From Calycina herbarum (taxonomy: Eukaryota > Ascomycota > Leotiomycetes > Helotiales > Pezizellaceae), in contig LLEY01000168.1 of NCBI GenBank assembly GCA_001414485.1, positions 1-64,000 of the forward strand: DNA of 64,000 nt, in the 5' to 3' direction. A program made the translations under genes and the position numbers. This document shows positions 45,656 through 57,634 of this stretch, piece by piece. Position 1 is the stretch's first letter; every line of letters starts with the position of its first letter. The notes beneath the pieces were generated by a model, which saw nothing but the letters and a program-made list of their open reading frames with translations, was not told the origin of the DNA and ran no database searches.

Positions 45656-46318
45656 ATGTCGCTCGTCTCAGGAGAAAAGACGAACTTCCAGTTCATCCTG
45701 CGACTTCTCAACACCAATGTTGACGGTCGTGTCATCACCCCATATGCTCTCACCAAGGTACGTTTCCGGCCTCAATTCCATGTCGCATACCTACCATATC
45801 TTCGAGACACCCTCCAACATCACAACAACCTCATCAGACATTCTTGAACATGATCCTAACTTCATCAAACAGATTAAGGGTGTAGGTCGCCGATATTCGA
45901 TTTTAGTTTGCAAGAAGGCCGATGTCGACTTGACTAAGCGGTAAGAAGCCCTCGGGACGATATTTGGAGATCGTGGGATTATTTGGCGGAACAACAAGGC
46001 TGATATGGGGATAACAGTGCCGGTGAACTCACCTCCGAAGAACTCGAGCGAATCGTCACCATCATCCAAAACCCAACCCAATACAAGATCCCAGCCTGGT
46101 TCCTCAATCGTCAACGCGATATCGTCGATGGCAAAGACTCTCAAATCCTCGCCAACGGTGTCGACTCCAAGCTCCGTGACGATCTCGAACGCCTAAAGAA
46201 GATCCGCGCTCATCGTGGTCTTCGTCACTACTGGGGTCTCCGTGTTCGTGGACAACACTCCAAGACCACTGGACGTAGAGGTAGAACTGTCGGTGTCTCC
46301 AAGAAGAAGGGAGGTTAA
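45656..46318 (+). CDS. rps18: 40S ribosomal protein S18 (uS13)
   Basis: Three exons: 45656-45757, 45873-45940, 46018-46318; introns 115 and 77 bp, GT-AG; 156 aa, the usual length. Begins [20 protein letters not shown]; the splices restore [16 protein letters not shown] and [17 protein letters not shown]. Ends [20 protein letters not shown] and a KKKGG tail. uS13 sits in the head of the small subunit near the P site and intersubunit bridges. Divergent from RPL17. The first intron is longer than average, as often seen near the 5' end of ribosomal genes. Confidence 0.97.
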
Positions 46319-46689
46319 GCGCATATGGGAATGGGATAAATCGGCCGGATGGAGTGTGGCTTGGCGATGGATTGATACTTTCTGTATCCGGTGCATTATT
46401 TGGCTTTACTGCTCTTTCGACATGAAGCAAGAACTCGGTGTATTCTACTGCATCTAGTCAAAGGAACAAAAAATAAAACTTCAACGATTTATCCAATGTG
46501 ATATGAAATTGAATGGAATTATGGAACAGTACTTGTTTTGCTTTGTAGATTTCACTTTTTTGCTCGCTATGCTAAATAACTACTGGAGGAGAATTTGACC
46601 AGACAAGTAGGGAATATTGTCAGAATCTCAAAAGTCACTCTCGATGATACGCTCGAGATAGCCTCAAACCCGCTCTCAAAACCACTCGA
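46319..46689. other. Convergent 3' flanks of RPS18 and SDO1
   Basis: About 370 bp between two stop codons. AT-rich in the middle, nothing else seen; it holds both 3' UTRs. Confidence 0.7.
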
Positions 46690-47616
46690 TCAATCCTCCT
46701 GGATAATGGCCATCTCCAAAACCTCAACTTTGCCCTGACCTTTCGTCTCACTTCCAACAAAATCTCCCAAACCCTTGAAAGCACCTGGCTCGACAAAACC
46801 AGTCACCTCCCATTCTGAACCAACGACATCCTGATGCTCAACTTGTTCGATGAAGCTCAAAATATGATCCTTAACGGTACCCTTGGTTTTCTCCTCGCCA
46901 TGTTCGACCTCAGCATGAGATTTCGGTACGGATTTGGCGGCGTGCTTGATGATACCCGTTGGACAAGTAACCCGTAGCCTCATACGAGCTCTCGCAACAG
47001 GAATAGGTTGGTGGATGATAAGTGCCTTCATAGCATCTAAAGCCTGACTCTTCGCGCTCTTCGTGGCAGAAACACCAGTCCAAGTATGCTCCTTGACCTT
47101 TGGTTTCGCCTCTCCTTCTGCAGTCGGTGTAGCAGCAGCATCGCCAGCAGCTGCGGCAGTCTTCTCTTGTTGTGCCTGAGACCCTTGCGAACTCAACATC
47201 TCAAGAGCCTTCTCAATCATACCCGTAGTATAAACCCTCTTCGTCCTAGGATCCACCAATTTACTCGCCACAATATCGACAATCTCATTATGCACCCTCT
47301 CCAACTGTGCCGCTCTCTCCTTCTCTCCCACCTGCAACTCCCCTTTATTCAAAATCTCGAGGATGATATCCTTCACCGGAGTCTTTGCACCGAAGGCTTT
47401 TTGCAAATCTGCTGAGGGGGCGGTTTGACCCTTGGAGACATTGAGAAAGACGTTATCGATTTGAAGGACGTTGTCGAGGTCTGTTTCGATTCCTGAGCGC
47501 CATTCGAGGACTTTGTTCTTGTAGCAGGCGATTTCGAAGCGCTTTTTTGCTTTCTTGAGGCGTACGAGGGAGACGTTTGTTAGTTTTATTTGGTTGGAGG
47601 GTTGGTTTATTGGCAT
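46690..47616 (-). CDS. sdo1: Ribosome maturation protein SDO1 (SBDS family)
   Basis: Intronless, 308 aa. The N-terminal SBDS domain is visible from the first residues (MPINQPSNQIKLTNVSLVRL, then KKAKKRFEIACYKNKVLEWR and LQIDNVFLNVSKGQ, LQKAFGAKT). The central domain follows (VHNEIVDIVASKLVDPRTKR, MIEKALEML), then the C-terminal domain (LIIHQPIPVARARMRLRVTCP). It is longer than the 250-aa yeast protein because of an Ala/Thr/Gln-rich insert (QGSQAQQEKTAAAAGDAA...) between the last two domains. Family role: with the GTPase Efl1 it releases Tif6/eIF6 from late 60S particles. It is divergent from the carboxypeptidase Y gene. Confidence 0.95.
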   Translation of the reverse strand: MPINQPSNQIKLTNVSLVRLKKAKKRFEIACYKNKVLEWRSGIETDLDNVLQIDNVFLNVSKGQTAPSADLQKAFGAKTPVKDIILEILNKGELQVGEKERAAQLERVHNEIVDIVASKLVDPRTKRVYTTGMIEKALEMLSSQGSQAQQEKTAAAAGDAAATPTAEGEAKPKVKEHTWTGVSATKSAKSQALDAMKALIIHQPIPVARARMRLRVTCPTGIIKHAAKSVPKSHAEVEHGEEKTKGTVKDHILSFIEQVEHQDVVGSEWEVTGFVEPGAFKGLGDFVGSETKGQGKVEVLEMAIIQED

Positions 47617-48584
47617 GGTGGGGGTGAGGCTATGACCTGAGTTTGTGCTTGTGTGTTTTGTGTCCTTCTGATCTAGGAGAGTGTATGATTTGAGATGGTA
47701 TTTGGTGGTGATGGGTTTTCGCTTGAGTGAGCTGATGATGGTGGGGGAGGGGAGGGAAACAAAATGGAGGGGTAAATATGGTACTTGATCCGTAAACAGC
47801 GTGACACGTTTTTTTCTCGAGCGTCATGAAGGAATTGTTCCTTCCACTTACAGGTGAGCACTCACTCGAATATTGTGGTCTGAGACCCGCCTTGGGTAAT
47901 GGAGTTTCTCGAGTACTCTTGGGTTGATTGACGCCCCTCGTAAAGACGATTTCCTGAGGTTCGAGGTTTTAGGTAGGACTGAACCACCGAGAATCCCGAT
48001 GCGGCACGTGTGTGCCTGTCAGACAAGAAGAGCGGCAGCATAAGCGTGACAACGCATAAATTCCTCTGACATGGAGCGAATCTAAAAGAGAGTCCAGAGA
48101 ATTTTGAGGTATTTTTGTGATAGGCACCTTGAGAGAACAGCCTTCTTTCGTTCGTTACTACTCAGGGGATTCGAAGTTAACTCTGATAGAGTTCAAAATA
48201 GTGCCGCTTTTACCTTTATCTTCTGCAGTTCCTGAGTCAGGGCAGGCACAACTCCGCAAACGCAACAGCCCGCAATCGTTATCGGGCAGGCAGCTGCTCA
48301 ACTGGGGACGACGTAATGAGCTAGCCCAGGTCGGTGGAAGCTCCCCGGCCAACCATGAAACAAGGTACAGCACAGCATCACAAGCCCATATCACTGTGAC
48401 TGCTTCGCTCTCCCAGCTCTCTCTTCTCTTATCATCCTCATCCTCACCTCCATCCCCCATCTCCATCTCCATCTCCATCAACACTAGAGCATCCCATCAA
48501 TACAGCTCCTGGTGAGACTTCATAATACCCAATCTACAAACAACCCCCCGAAACCACACCCTCTGCCATCTGGCAACCTTCATC
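47617..48584. promoter_or_regulatory. Divergent promoter region of SDO1 and carboxypeptidase Y
   Basis: About 970 bp. The side next to SDO1 is CT-rich when read towards SDO1 (CATTTTGTTTCCCTCCCCTC). The side next to carboxypeptidase Y has the CT-rich tract TCATCCTCATCCTCACCTCC followed by repeated CCATCT triplets (about 48430-48480). Both are typical fungal leaders. No ORF supported. Confidence 0.5.
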
Positions 48585-50384
48585 ATGAAGCTCCTCGCAT
48601 CCACCGTCCTCCTAGGCGCTGCCACCGCATCTCAACAACAGATCTTGGGTGGCAATGCTCAGCAGAACCCCCTCCAACAAATCACAAAACCAGTTGTCGA
48701 TGCCTGGTCAAAGTCTCTCGGCTCTCTTTCCGACTCGATGAAGGAGATGTCCGGCGAGGTCAAGCAGGTCTGGGACGAGGTCACCATGCTCTTCCCGGAA
48801 GCCATGGAGAAGGCCAACTTCTTCTCTGCCCCAAAGCCACACGTAAAGAGACCGGATAGCACCTGGGACTATATCGTCAAGGGCGCTGACGTTCAGAGCG
48901 TCTGGGTTGAGAACTCAAACGGCGAGAAGGAGAGAGAGATTGACGGGAAACTCGAGAACTACAACCTCAGAGCCAAGAAGGTTGACCCTTCCAAGCTTGG
49001 TGTTGATACCGTGAAGCAGTACAGTGGTTACCTTGATGACGACGAGAAAGACAAGCATCTTTTCTACTGTAAGTCTATCCTGAATGGAATGGTCCGGGAA
49101 ATGCCTCTAACATGCTCATAGGGTTCTTTGAATCCCGAAATGACCCAAAGAACGACCCCGTAATCCTCTGGCTCAACGGTGGCCCAGGATGCTCATCCTT
49201 GACCGGCCTCTTCCTCGAGCTCGGCCCTGCTTCAATCGACAAGAACTTGAAGCTCAAGAACAACCCATATTCCTGGAACGCCAATGCTTCGGTTATCTTC
49301 CTCGATCAACCAGTCAATGTCGGTTACTCCTACAGTGGTGATTCTGTCAGCAACACAATCGCTGCCGGAAAGGATGTGTATGCTCTCCTTACACTCTTCT
49401 TCAAGCAATTCCCCGAATACGCGGAGCAGGACTTCCACATTGCTGGAGAATCATATGCCGGTCACTATATCCCAGTTTTCACGGCTGAGATACTCGCACA
49501 CAAGAAGCGTAACATCAACATCAAGTCTGTTTTGATCGGAAATGGTCTCACTGATGGGTTGACCCAATACGAATACTACAAGCCAATGGCATGTGGAAAG
49601 GGTGGATACAAGGCTGTTCTCGATGAGGGAGAGTGCCAGGCAATGGAGAACGCTCTTCCTCGCTGCCAAAGTCTCATCCAAAACTGCTACGATAGCGAGA
49701 GTGTTTGGTCTTGTGTTCCAGCAAGCATTTACTGCAACAATGCTATGATCGGTCCTTACCAGAAGACTGGCCAGGTAAGAAACTCTCAGTCCCAATACAA
49801 TTGATTTACTAACATTATCAGAACGTCTATGACATCCGAGGAAAGTGTGAAGATTCTAGCAATCTCTGCTACTCTGCTCTTGGCTGGATCAGCGAGTTCC
49901 TCAACAAGAAGGACGTCCAAGCTGAGCTCGGTGTTGAAGTCAGCACATATGACAGCTGCAATTTCGATATCAACAGAAACTTCCTCTTCCAAGGTGACTG
50001 GATGCAACCTTTCCACCGTCTTGTTCCAGGTATACTCAAGGAGCTCCCAGTTCTAATCTACGCTGGTGATGCCGATTTCATCTGCAACGTAAGTTACTTC
50101 GATAATCTGTGAAAACTTTGGTTTGAGAACAACATGCTAATAAATCATAGTGGCTCGGTAACCAAGCCTGGACAGAGGCTCTTGAGTGGCCCGGACAAAA
50201 GAGCTTTAACAAGGCATCCGCTAAGGACCTTGAGCTCGATGATGGCCACAAGTACGGAAAGATCAAGAACAGTGGAAACTTCACTTTCATGCAAATCTTC
50301 GGTGCTGGCCACATGGTCCCAATGGATCAGCCAGTAGCATCATTAGATTTCCTCAACAGATGGGTTGGTGGAGAGTGGTTTTAA
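48585..50384 (+). CDS. cpyA: Vacuolar carboxypeptidase Y (serine carboxypeptidase, S10)
   Basis: Four exons: 48585-49068, 49122-49774, 49822-50088, 50151-50384; introns 53, 47 and 62 bp, GT-AG; 545 aa. Signal peptide [16 protein letters not shown], then a propeptide of about 100 residues. The mature enzyme begins near [20 protein letters not shown]. Catalytic residues are present: Ser in GESYAGHY, Asp in [14 protein letters not shown], His in GAGHMVP. The substrate loop NGGPGCSS is intact. Length and order match yeast Prc1 and Aspergillus CpyA. The family trims C-terminal residues from peptides in the vacuole. The large propeptide and close match favour CPY over a secreted paralogue. Confidence 0.94.
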
Positions 50385-52788
50385 ACACGAGATGTCTATT
50401 TGAATAGGACTGCGTGGAGACACTTCATAATTGTATCAATGGCACGGCTCTATAGCAATGTACTTTAGACGCGAGGTTTGGACAATTGAAATTTTTAGAA
50501 TAACTTGGGTTTTGTTGAACTTGGTATTCTTGATTCGGTGTGATTCTATCAGAGTTCAAAGTTTTTAAGTAGTATTGTAGATGTTCTTCAACTAAGAAGT
50601 TGGTGAAATTGAGAGAATTGGTCTTCCGGGTATGTCGCCATGGCCACCTAGATGGGATGCGCTCTCCATTGGATCGTGGGTCGTGCCTTCCCCTCTTGCT
50701 CTGTGCAGGTAGAATGAGTGGGGTCTAGGCCAAGGCGAGAGAGGGAAGGAGCGACCTCAAGTCTAGTCATTTCTGGTGAGGCCCGAGTTAAGGTTGAATG
50801 AGGTTGAAGGGACGACTTGGGAGCAGCGACGGAGATCACCCTACGATGAGTGCTAGGAGTCGCGGGGTACTGTACATTTAAGAGTCGGCCTAGGTGATGA
50901 GAGTTTGTGTGGTGAAAGTTGATGCCATGATGGGTATGAGTAAGTTATGAGGTTTTTGGGGGGGGGGGCCAAAAGATGGTTGTGGGTAAGCTGAAGGGTA
51001 AGCTACAAAAAAAATAGTTGCAGGTAAGCTATCTCGTGTCGAGTAACCTAGGTACTAGATTTGGGGGCGAAAAAGAGGGTTGCAGGTAAGCCATCAATTA
51101 TTGGATCAGCTATAAAACAGAGTAAGCTATTAATTATCGAGTAAGCCAACAGACAGCGAATGAGCTTACAGTGATTGAGTAAGTTAGCAGATGTCGAGTG
51201 AGCCAACACCATATTTGGGGGCCAAAAATAATGTTACGGGTAAGCTATCAAATTTCGAGGTAAGCCATTAGTTATCGGCAGTAACCCAGGCCTCGTATTT
51301 GGGGGCCAACAACATTATGTTGAGTAAACTATTGAATGTCGAGTAAGCTACAAATAAAGTCAGTTATTGAGTAAGCCAATCATATTTGGGGGCAGCGAAA
51401 TTAGATATTGATGGTCTTAATATATTGTCTAGTGCGCGGTTTAGCGTTGGGAAGTTAATTTGTTTAATTGCTTTCATTATTTGCTGGAGGTTTTGGGAGC
51501 TGGTTGCTGGTTGCTCCTTCCCTGGGCATTAGAAAACTCTGATGGTCGAAGGCACCTGTCTCCGGATACTTACGTAGCAGTTCTTTCCCTGTTACTGTTT
51601 TCCATCAAGGTACATTTCTAAGGAGGGAAGGAAGAAACGTCTACGGGGACGCGTCGTTTTGCAATCTTGAAGAACCACACGACAACGATCTGATTGAATT
51701 ATCTGAGAACTTGTACAACAAATTAATTCGGAGTCATTCTCTATTTTTAAGTGTTATTTTTCTGATTACTGTGTTGTATTGAATCTGCGTTTCTGGAAAG
51801 GGTTACGAAGTGAGAGCGAACTCCGATGCTGAAAAAAGAAGAAGAAAGAAGCTCTCTTGCGTCTTGACACCCAGTCGCATTGTTGTGTGCACCCTTACTT
51901 CTTTAGAAAGACGTCGAGAGATGCATACCTAGGTATTTGAAGAACTTCAAGCTTCGATGTCTGGGGTCGTTCCTTGCCTGAATTGAACCGATCCAACCAC
52001 CCTCTGTTGCTCCTTCCCGTCTTGCCTCGACCTCGATGTCGACATCGTGTCACCGTGACGAGAGAGACATTGTTTGGTCAGAAGGGACGGCACGATTCGA
52101 CTTTCGAAGCCTCACATGTAGGCTCCGTCTCTGCGGTGTCATTTTTGTTTGTCTCTAAGGATTTGGAGTATGTCGTTGCTGGATTGGATAGGATGAAGAG
52201 GAGAATGAAAAGTTGGGGGATGAGTGCTTATCACTCTCTTGGGGGAACAATTCATCTACATCTGAATCCGAAGGGGAACTCAGGGAGCTTCAACGTCGCC
52301 CCACCTTCCTAAATACAAGCATGGGAACGGTGAGCTTGTTTTCTCTCGGCGCGGGTCACCACCCCGGCTTTCCCGATTGCTAGAAAAATCCGGAGTCCTT
52401 TTATTCGACGAAATGATTAAGATAAACATGGATCTTTCTGCATGCTTAATCTTCTCTTAATTACGGAGAAAAGTTATACCTCGGAACCCCTCTCCCTAGT
52501 CTTCCAGTGCGTAAGACGCGGGTGATGCCATCATCAAGCAGGGGCTATCTTTCGAGGACCTTCCTCTTCAAGATAGCACGTACCCGGTATAACATTGGGA
52601 TTTACACCACCTCGCCCAGGTACCACCTAGCACATGGAGATGGGACCATGCAGGCACGAATCTACGCGTCCGGAGAGCCCAATTGAGTATAGTATTTAAA
52701 TCCCTTCCCTCCTCATTCAATTCATAAAAGAGCTCTCCTCCCTCTTTCCCCATCCCCACTCTCCCTCTCCTTTCACCCCTCCACCGAA
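50385..52788. other. Intergenic region, 2.4 kb, with a repeat field
   Basis: The 3' flank of carboxypeptidase Y, then the repeat field described separately (50955-51400), then the promoter of the second carboxypeptidase (TATTTAAAT at about 52690, CT-rich leader 52735-52788). A frame at 51974-52312 lacks an ATG start and motifs and is not called. Confidence 0.6.
50955..51400. repeat. Degenerate repeat field with TTTGGGGGCC and GTAAGC words
   Basis: Five copies of a word close to ATTTGGGGGC start at about 50955, 51059, 51212, 51295 and 51387. Between them some twelve copies of a word close to (G/A)AGTAAGC(T/C)A are found, often after TATCGAG or TGTCGAG. The clearest unit is about 83-92 bp (51212 to 51295 to 51387). 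The first copy has expanded to 11 G (50958-50968). No coding frame and no flanking cas-like genes; this is not a CRISPR array. Confidence 0.75.
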
Positions 52789-55144
52789 ATGGTCTCCTCA
52801 ACCCTCGCCCTGCTCGTTGCGGCCTCTGGAGTAGCATCTCAATTCGTCAAGACTCCCACGGATCTCATTTCCAAAACTGGATATGCCGGTATTGAAGTGA
52901 GGTATAAAGAGGTACCTACTGGCATTTGCGAGTTGGATCCGGATGTTAAGAGTTTTTCGGGGTATGCGGATGTGGAGGAGGGACAACATGTTTTCTTTTG
53001 GTTTTTTGAGGCGAGGAATGAGGATCCTGAGACGGCGCCTTTGACGGTATGTTTGAATTTCACTTTTGCTGTTTTTCTGGGTTGGGCGGGTTGGATTTTG
53101 GGTTGTGGATTGGAGGGGTTGTGAGAATGAGGGAGCTGGGAATTCACAAGATCGAATGTTTTGGTTACAACATACTTGGCATACGACCCTCACTCTGTTG
53201 ATTCAAATGACGATGGAGAATCTAAGATATCGTGCCAGGAAAGTTAGGGAATCCGATTTCCGGGTTTCCTATCCTTTTTTCACCATATCTTGGTCTAGGA
53301 GGTTTCTGCGAGACGGGAGTGAGAGACTCACCGTGTTCACAATTGGGGGGTTTTTATCTACAGCCCAGTTGGTCTCAGAATGACTTGGCAGCACTTGTAA
53401 TTGTACTTACTAACTTCAATCATCAGGTCTGGATTAATGGCGGACCTGGTTCATCATCCATGATTGGGCTGTTCGAGGAAAATGGACCTTGTCGGGTTGA
53501 CAGTGATGGAAATGTCTACAACAACCCATACTCGTGGTCCAATGTCAGCAATATGCTGTGTAAGTCTTTTGTCCTTAAAATTGTCACTCGTTCAACGCTA
53601 ATCTACGTACCAGACATCGATCACCCAGCCCAGGTCGGGTTCTCGTACAGCATACCCGTCAATGGTTACACAGATGCAAATACGTGGGTCAACAGCGCAT
53701 TGGAAATTCTAGAATTATACTAACCATCATCAGCAATGCAATTGTCAGTCTCCCTGATGCAGTCTGCCCAGACTATGCTGGAGATACATGCGGTACATAC
53801 AGCTATCCAAACTTGACCTTAACAGCAAACTCTACTGTAAATGCAGCCCCGAGTTTCTGGAAGACGATCCAAGGGTTCACGGGTGCTTTCCCACAATATT
53901 CCAGAAGTGGATTCCATTTCTCGTCCGAATCTTATGGTGGTCATTACGGTCCTATTTTCAATGAGTACATTGAGGAGCAAAACGCAAAGAATATCTCCGG
54001 CGCTCATCAGATTTCATTGGAAACTGTCTTGATTGGGTAAGTTTTCGAACCCCTCGAATTATAAAATTGCATAAACTAACACTTTCAAAGCAACGGTTGG
54101 TACGACCCTCTTCTCCAATACCAAGCGTACTACAACTTCACCGTCTTCCCCGGAAACACCTATGACTACGACCCATTCAACGCTAGCGTAAAAGCCCAAT
54201 TCTACAACAACCTCTACGGTCCAGGAAACTGCGTAGACCAAGTAAAAGACTGCGCAGCCCGAGGTCTCGATTTAGTTTGTGCCGCTGCCGACACCTTCTG
54301 CGCCAATCTCGTGGAAAACGTCTATGATATCTATCTTGGAAGAGATGAATATGATATGCGAGAACTTGTCCCAGATCCGTTCCCATATAGTTATTACAAT
54401 GCTTATTTGAACACTGAGAAGGTTCAGGAAGCTATTGGGGCTTATCAGAATTTCAGCACGAGCAGTGATGCTGTTTATCAGGCTTTTACGGCTACGGGCG
54501 ATGATAACAGGGAGGCGGGGACTGTGGAGGCGTTGAGGAAATTGGTGGAGCAGGGGATTAATGTTATTCTTTTTGCGGGGGATGCTGATTATAAGTAAGT
54601 CTCTCCCTCCCCTCTCCCTCCTCCCCTCTTCAGCAACGAAAGTTTGAAGAACAAGAACTAACACCACAACAGCTGCAACTGGCTAGGCAACGAAGCAGTA
54701 GCCGAAGAAGTAAACGCCCCTGGTTACTCAACCGCCGGATACACCAACATTTCCACCTCCGACTCCATCGTCCACGGCCAAGTCAAACAATCTGGACTCT
54801 TCTCATTCTCCCGCATCTACGAGTCTGGGCATGAAGTCCCCTTTTACCAACCTCTCGCTGCGTTGGAACTTTTCGACCGTGCGATAAAGGGGAAGGATAT
54901 CGCGACTGGATTAGTGGATGTTAAAGCTGAATATCCAGTCACTGAGGGAACTGCCAAGAGTACCTTCAGAGAGGGAAACTCGACATTGATTTTCGAGGTT
55001 CTGCCGAGCAATAGTACTTATAATACTACTACTAATCGACCGGATGATGTTACAAGTAAGAGGATGAAGAAGATGGAGTTGAAGAAGAGGGGTGAGGGTA
55101 TATTAAGTCCTGGGAAGAAGTTTAAGCTTTCGAGGGGGTTTTAG
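52789..55144 (+). CDS. Secreted serine carboxypeptidase (S10 family)
   Basis: Six exons: 52789-53046, 53427-53559, 53614-53683, 53734-54036, 54091-54594, 54673-55144; introns 380, 54, 50, 54 and 78 bp, all GT-AG; 579 aa. Signal peptide [18 protein letters not shown], with no long propeptide. Substrate loop NGGPGSSS. Catalytic Ser in [11 protein letters not shown], Asp in FAGDADYNCNWLGN, His in [11 protein letters not shown]. Several N-glycosylation sequons are visible, and the C-terminus is basic ([14 protein letters not shown]). The first intron is seven times longer than the others. The short N-terminus and Ser for Cys in GGPGSSS set it apart from carboxypeptidase Y, so an extracellular peptidase is inferred. 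Confidence 0.92.
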
Positions 55145-55956
55145 GGAAGGATGAGATTGAGTGATGAAAAAGGATATGATTTATTGTAATGGTAATTGTA
55201 AATAAATGATCATGATTCAAAAGTTCAATGTTGATTTTTTTTTATGAGAGTGGAAATATTGTCACTGGACCTTGCCTGGGGATTTAAGTGTTTGGCGAGA
55301 TGATTTCAACTGGTGTGCCACCAGTCTACCAGGCAGAGACTGAGACGAGTTTGCTACTCAGCCTTTCGAGCAAAACTTGTGAAAGTGTGTCGAGATTTCA
55401 AAAAATTCGTTCTGGGTCGACTGACATGACCGAGCCTCTCGTCTAAGTTTCAACCATCACTTCATGACCTCGAAATCTACTCAAGGACTAAAGAGAGTAA
55501 CAAACATCTCGAGAGCTTGGCGATAATAGAGGTTAAATTCTACAGTAGGTTTTAAACGTTAAAAGTGTCTACTTAGGGCCTTTTAAAGCCAAGGTGCTGA
55601 GCAACTAGGTCTGTTTGATGGTTGCGATCTCCTCGTGGTACGTCTACTTGGAGAAAGAGCGGCTTTTGTACAGAAGTGGATGAAAACTCTTTACACTATT
55701 TACTCTGGAGTATACGTTTTTACTGTCACTTCGAAATCCAGGAGAGATAGAGTAGGCAATGCAGTGTTCATTCTCAATTTTTTATTATTTCATCTCCATC
55801 CCTTGCGCTCGCTTACACTGCTGCTCTCAACATGTTTGTATCTCGACTGTCGAATTTCCTTGTCCATGAGATACTAGAACCTCCCTCGGTTGGAACTCGA
55901 ACGATATCCCTGCGAGTAAGATCCAAACAGCTTACTTGGTTTCTCCCCATTCTTCG
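55145..55956. other. Intergenic region
   Basis: 3' UTR of the second carboxypeptidase gene (AT-rich to about 55260) and the 3' flank of the minus-strand unknown gene. A plus-strand frame at 55635-55874 has no motif. Nothing else seen. Confidence 0.6.
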
Positions 55957-56874
55957 TTAATCCTTATTATGCCTATCTAGGCGGTCCTTAATTTGCTCGT
56001 CCGTGAGAATATCTTCGATAGGAACCTCAGCGGTGTCCCAGCGAGTAATATCCAACACCTGATATGCACTGGCACTATAATCGCTCGAAAATATGGAACT
56101 CAGCTTAACAGCTTTCAATTCCTTGGCATCGAACTCAGGGAGTTCTGAAGCAACAATCGCAGAACGCTCCGGATAGAGTTCCAGGGCCAGATGACCCTCA
56201 GACCGCATAGTATAGAGATCGCCATTGGGGATCCTTACTACCACAACCCAGTTAGTGGTTTTTCCTTGATACTGAATTCGACCAAGAGCAAGTGCTGGGA
56301 ATTTTTCGATTGGAGAGTTGTCGTTGTACAGCTGGGTGTAGAGGAGTGAACGATGATTGCAATTCGTGACATAGCTCAGATTTAGCGAGGCACATTCAAG
56401 GCCAATGATGCAAAGAGAGTATTTGCCGTTGTCCAACGAGGGGAGAGAGAGGTTGTGGTTGATGTTGTCGGATTCGACATAATAGCAGGTGACATGTTCG
56501 AAGGCAAACAGTTTTGTGATAGGAAAATTCGAGGTAGTGAGAGACGATTCAGAAACGTCGTTGAAATCTGTGCTGGTCATGGTACCTTCGGGATACTTAA
56601 GGCCAAAAGCAGCAAGGACTTCGTAATGGCAGATGGCGTTGATGACAGCTAGTATATCCTCGGGAGTAAGAGGTTTCACTTCTAACCATTCCACATCCAC
56701 GGTGGGGAAGTCCAGCTTCAACTTGGTGCCTTCTACAATAGACTTGCGGACGGCATCATACTCAGGGGAGGGTAATAATAGGAATCTAGAAGCTAGTTAG
56801 CCAGTACTCTTTACTCATAAGAGAGTATTGGTACTACCTTTCGCCATTTCAATGGGTTCGGGTTTTTCTGGCAT
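55957..56874 (-). CDS. Unknown protein, about 290 aa
   Basis: Most likely two exons: 56874-56838 (MPEKPEPIEMAK, ATG in the good context ACCATGCC) and 56792-55957, with a 45-bp GT-AG intron. The spliced frame is continuous: AKASRFLLLPSPEYDAVRKS. The second AG at 56786 does not keep the frame with this start. The protein is acidic, with no signal peptide, no membrane segment and no motif I recognise. It contains PLTPEDILAVINAICHYEVL and ends DEQIKDRLDRHNKD. It looks like a soluble cytosolic protein; function not assigned. Confidence 0.65.
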
Positions 56875-57634
56875 GGTTGGTGGGGCAGGTGCTGGGTCCT
56901 TGACCAAATTTACTCTCTTTCTCTTTCCTCTCCTTCTCTTTTCGCTCCTTATTCCTCTTCTTTTTGCTCATCGTGACTGGGTATATTTGGTTTCGTTCGC
57001 TACTGGTCGTAGGAGGAGAAGAGGTCTGAAATGGTAAACTTGAGATCAAGTTGAAGAGGCTAGTTGGCTGTTAATAGAATGAATTGACGCACAAGAGGGA
57101 GTGGCCATTGAAGGAAATCAGCAAGTGACATTTTTCAGTCTTCGCCACTAATGGGCTGCGAGGTTGACTTGAGAACGGGCATGGCCAGCGGTGACAAGCT
57201 CCTCATTATTTTTTGGGACTTTATTTATCAATTATGACTATTTCAATCAAGTTACCAGGCTTGTCTATTTCAAATTGGTGTGCGTGAGCGTCGGTAGTTG
57301 TTAAGTGTGAACTTGTTAACAAGCGAGAATTGCTGAAGAGGTATACAGGTTAACTTTCAATGCATGCGAGAATGAACAATTAATTTCATTTTGTATCAAA
57401 AGAATATGAAAGAGAAACTAAGTAAATTGTTCGAGGAAGACACATAATTGTGCGGCATCACTCTAGGCAACGAATTGGATGATTGACCAGTGCAGATCCG
57501 GATTGATACAGACTGGATTGAGGGTCTTGTCCATTGACCACCTAAGTACCTTTGCACTCTTCCTAACAAAACCTTTTTCCCTGCAGCAAAAACAACAAAC
57601 AATTCTACGAACTACAAGCAAACAAATCAACAGG
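56875..57634. promoter_or_regulatory. Divergent intergenic region of two unknown genes
   Basis: The minus-strand side is purine-rich read towards the 55957-56874 gene (its leader encodes runs of Lys/Glu in an unused frame). The centre is AT-rich, and the plus-strand side has CT-rich sequence before the ATG at 57635. No ORF supported. Confidence 0.5.

Noticed and set aside
50955..51400. CRISPR-like array
   Set aside because: Eukaryotic context, repeats degenerate and irregularly spaced, no cas-type genes.
51974..52312. 112-codon open frame on the plus strand
   Set aside because: No ATG at its start, no recognisable domain, lies in a promoter-proximal region.
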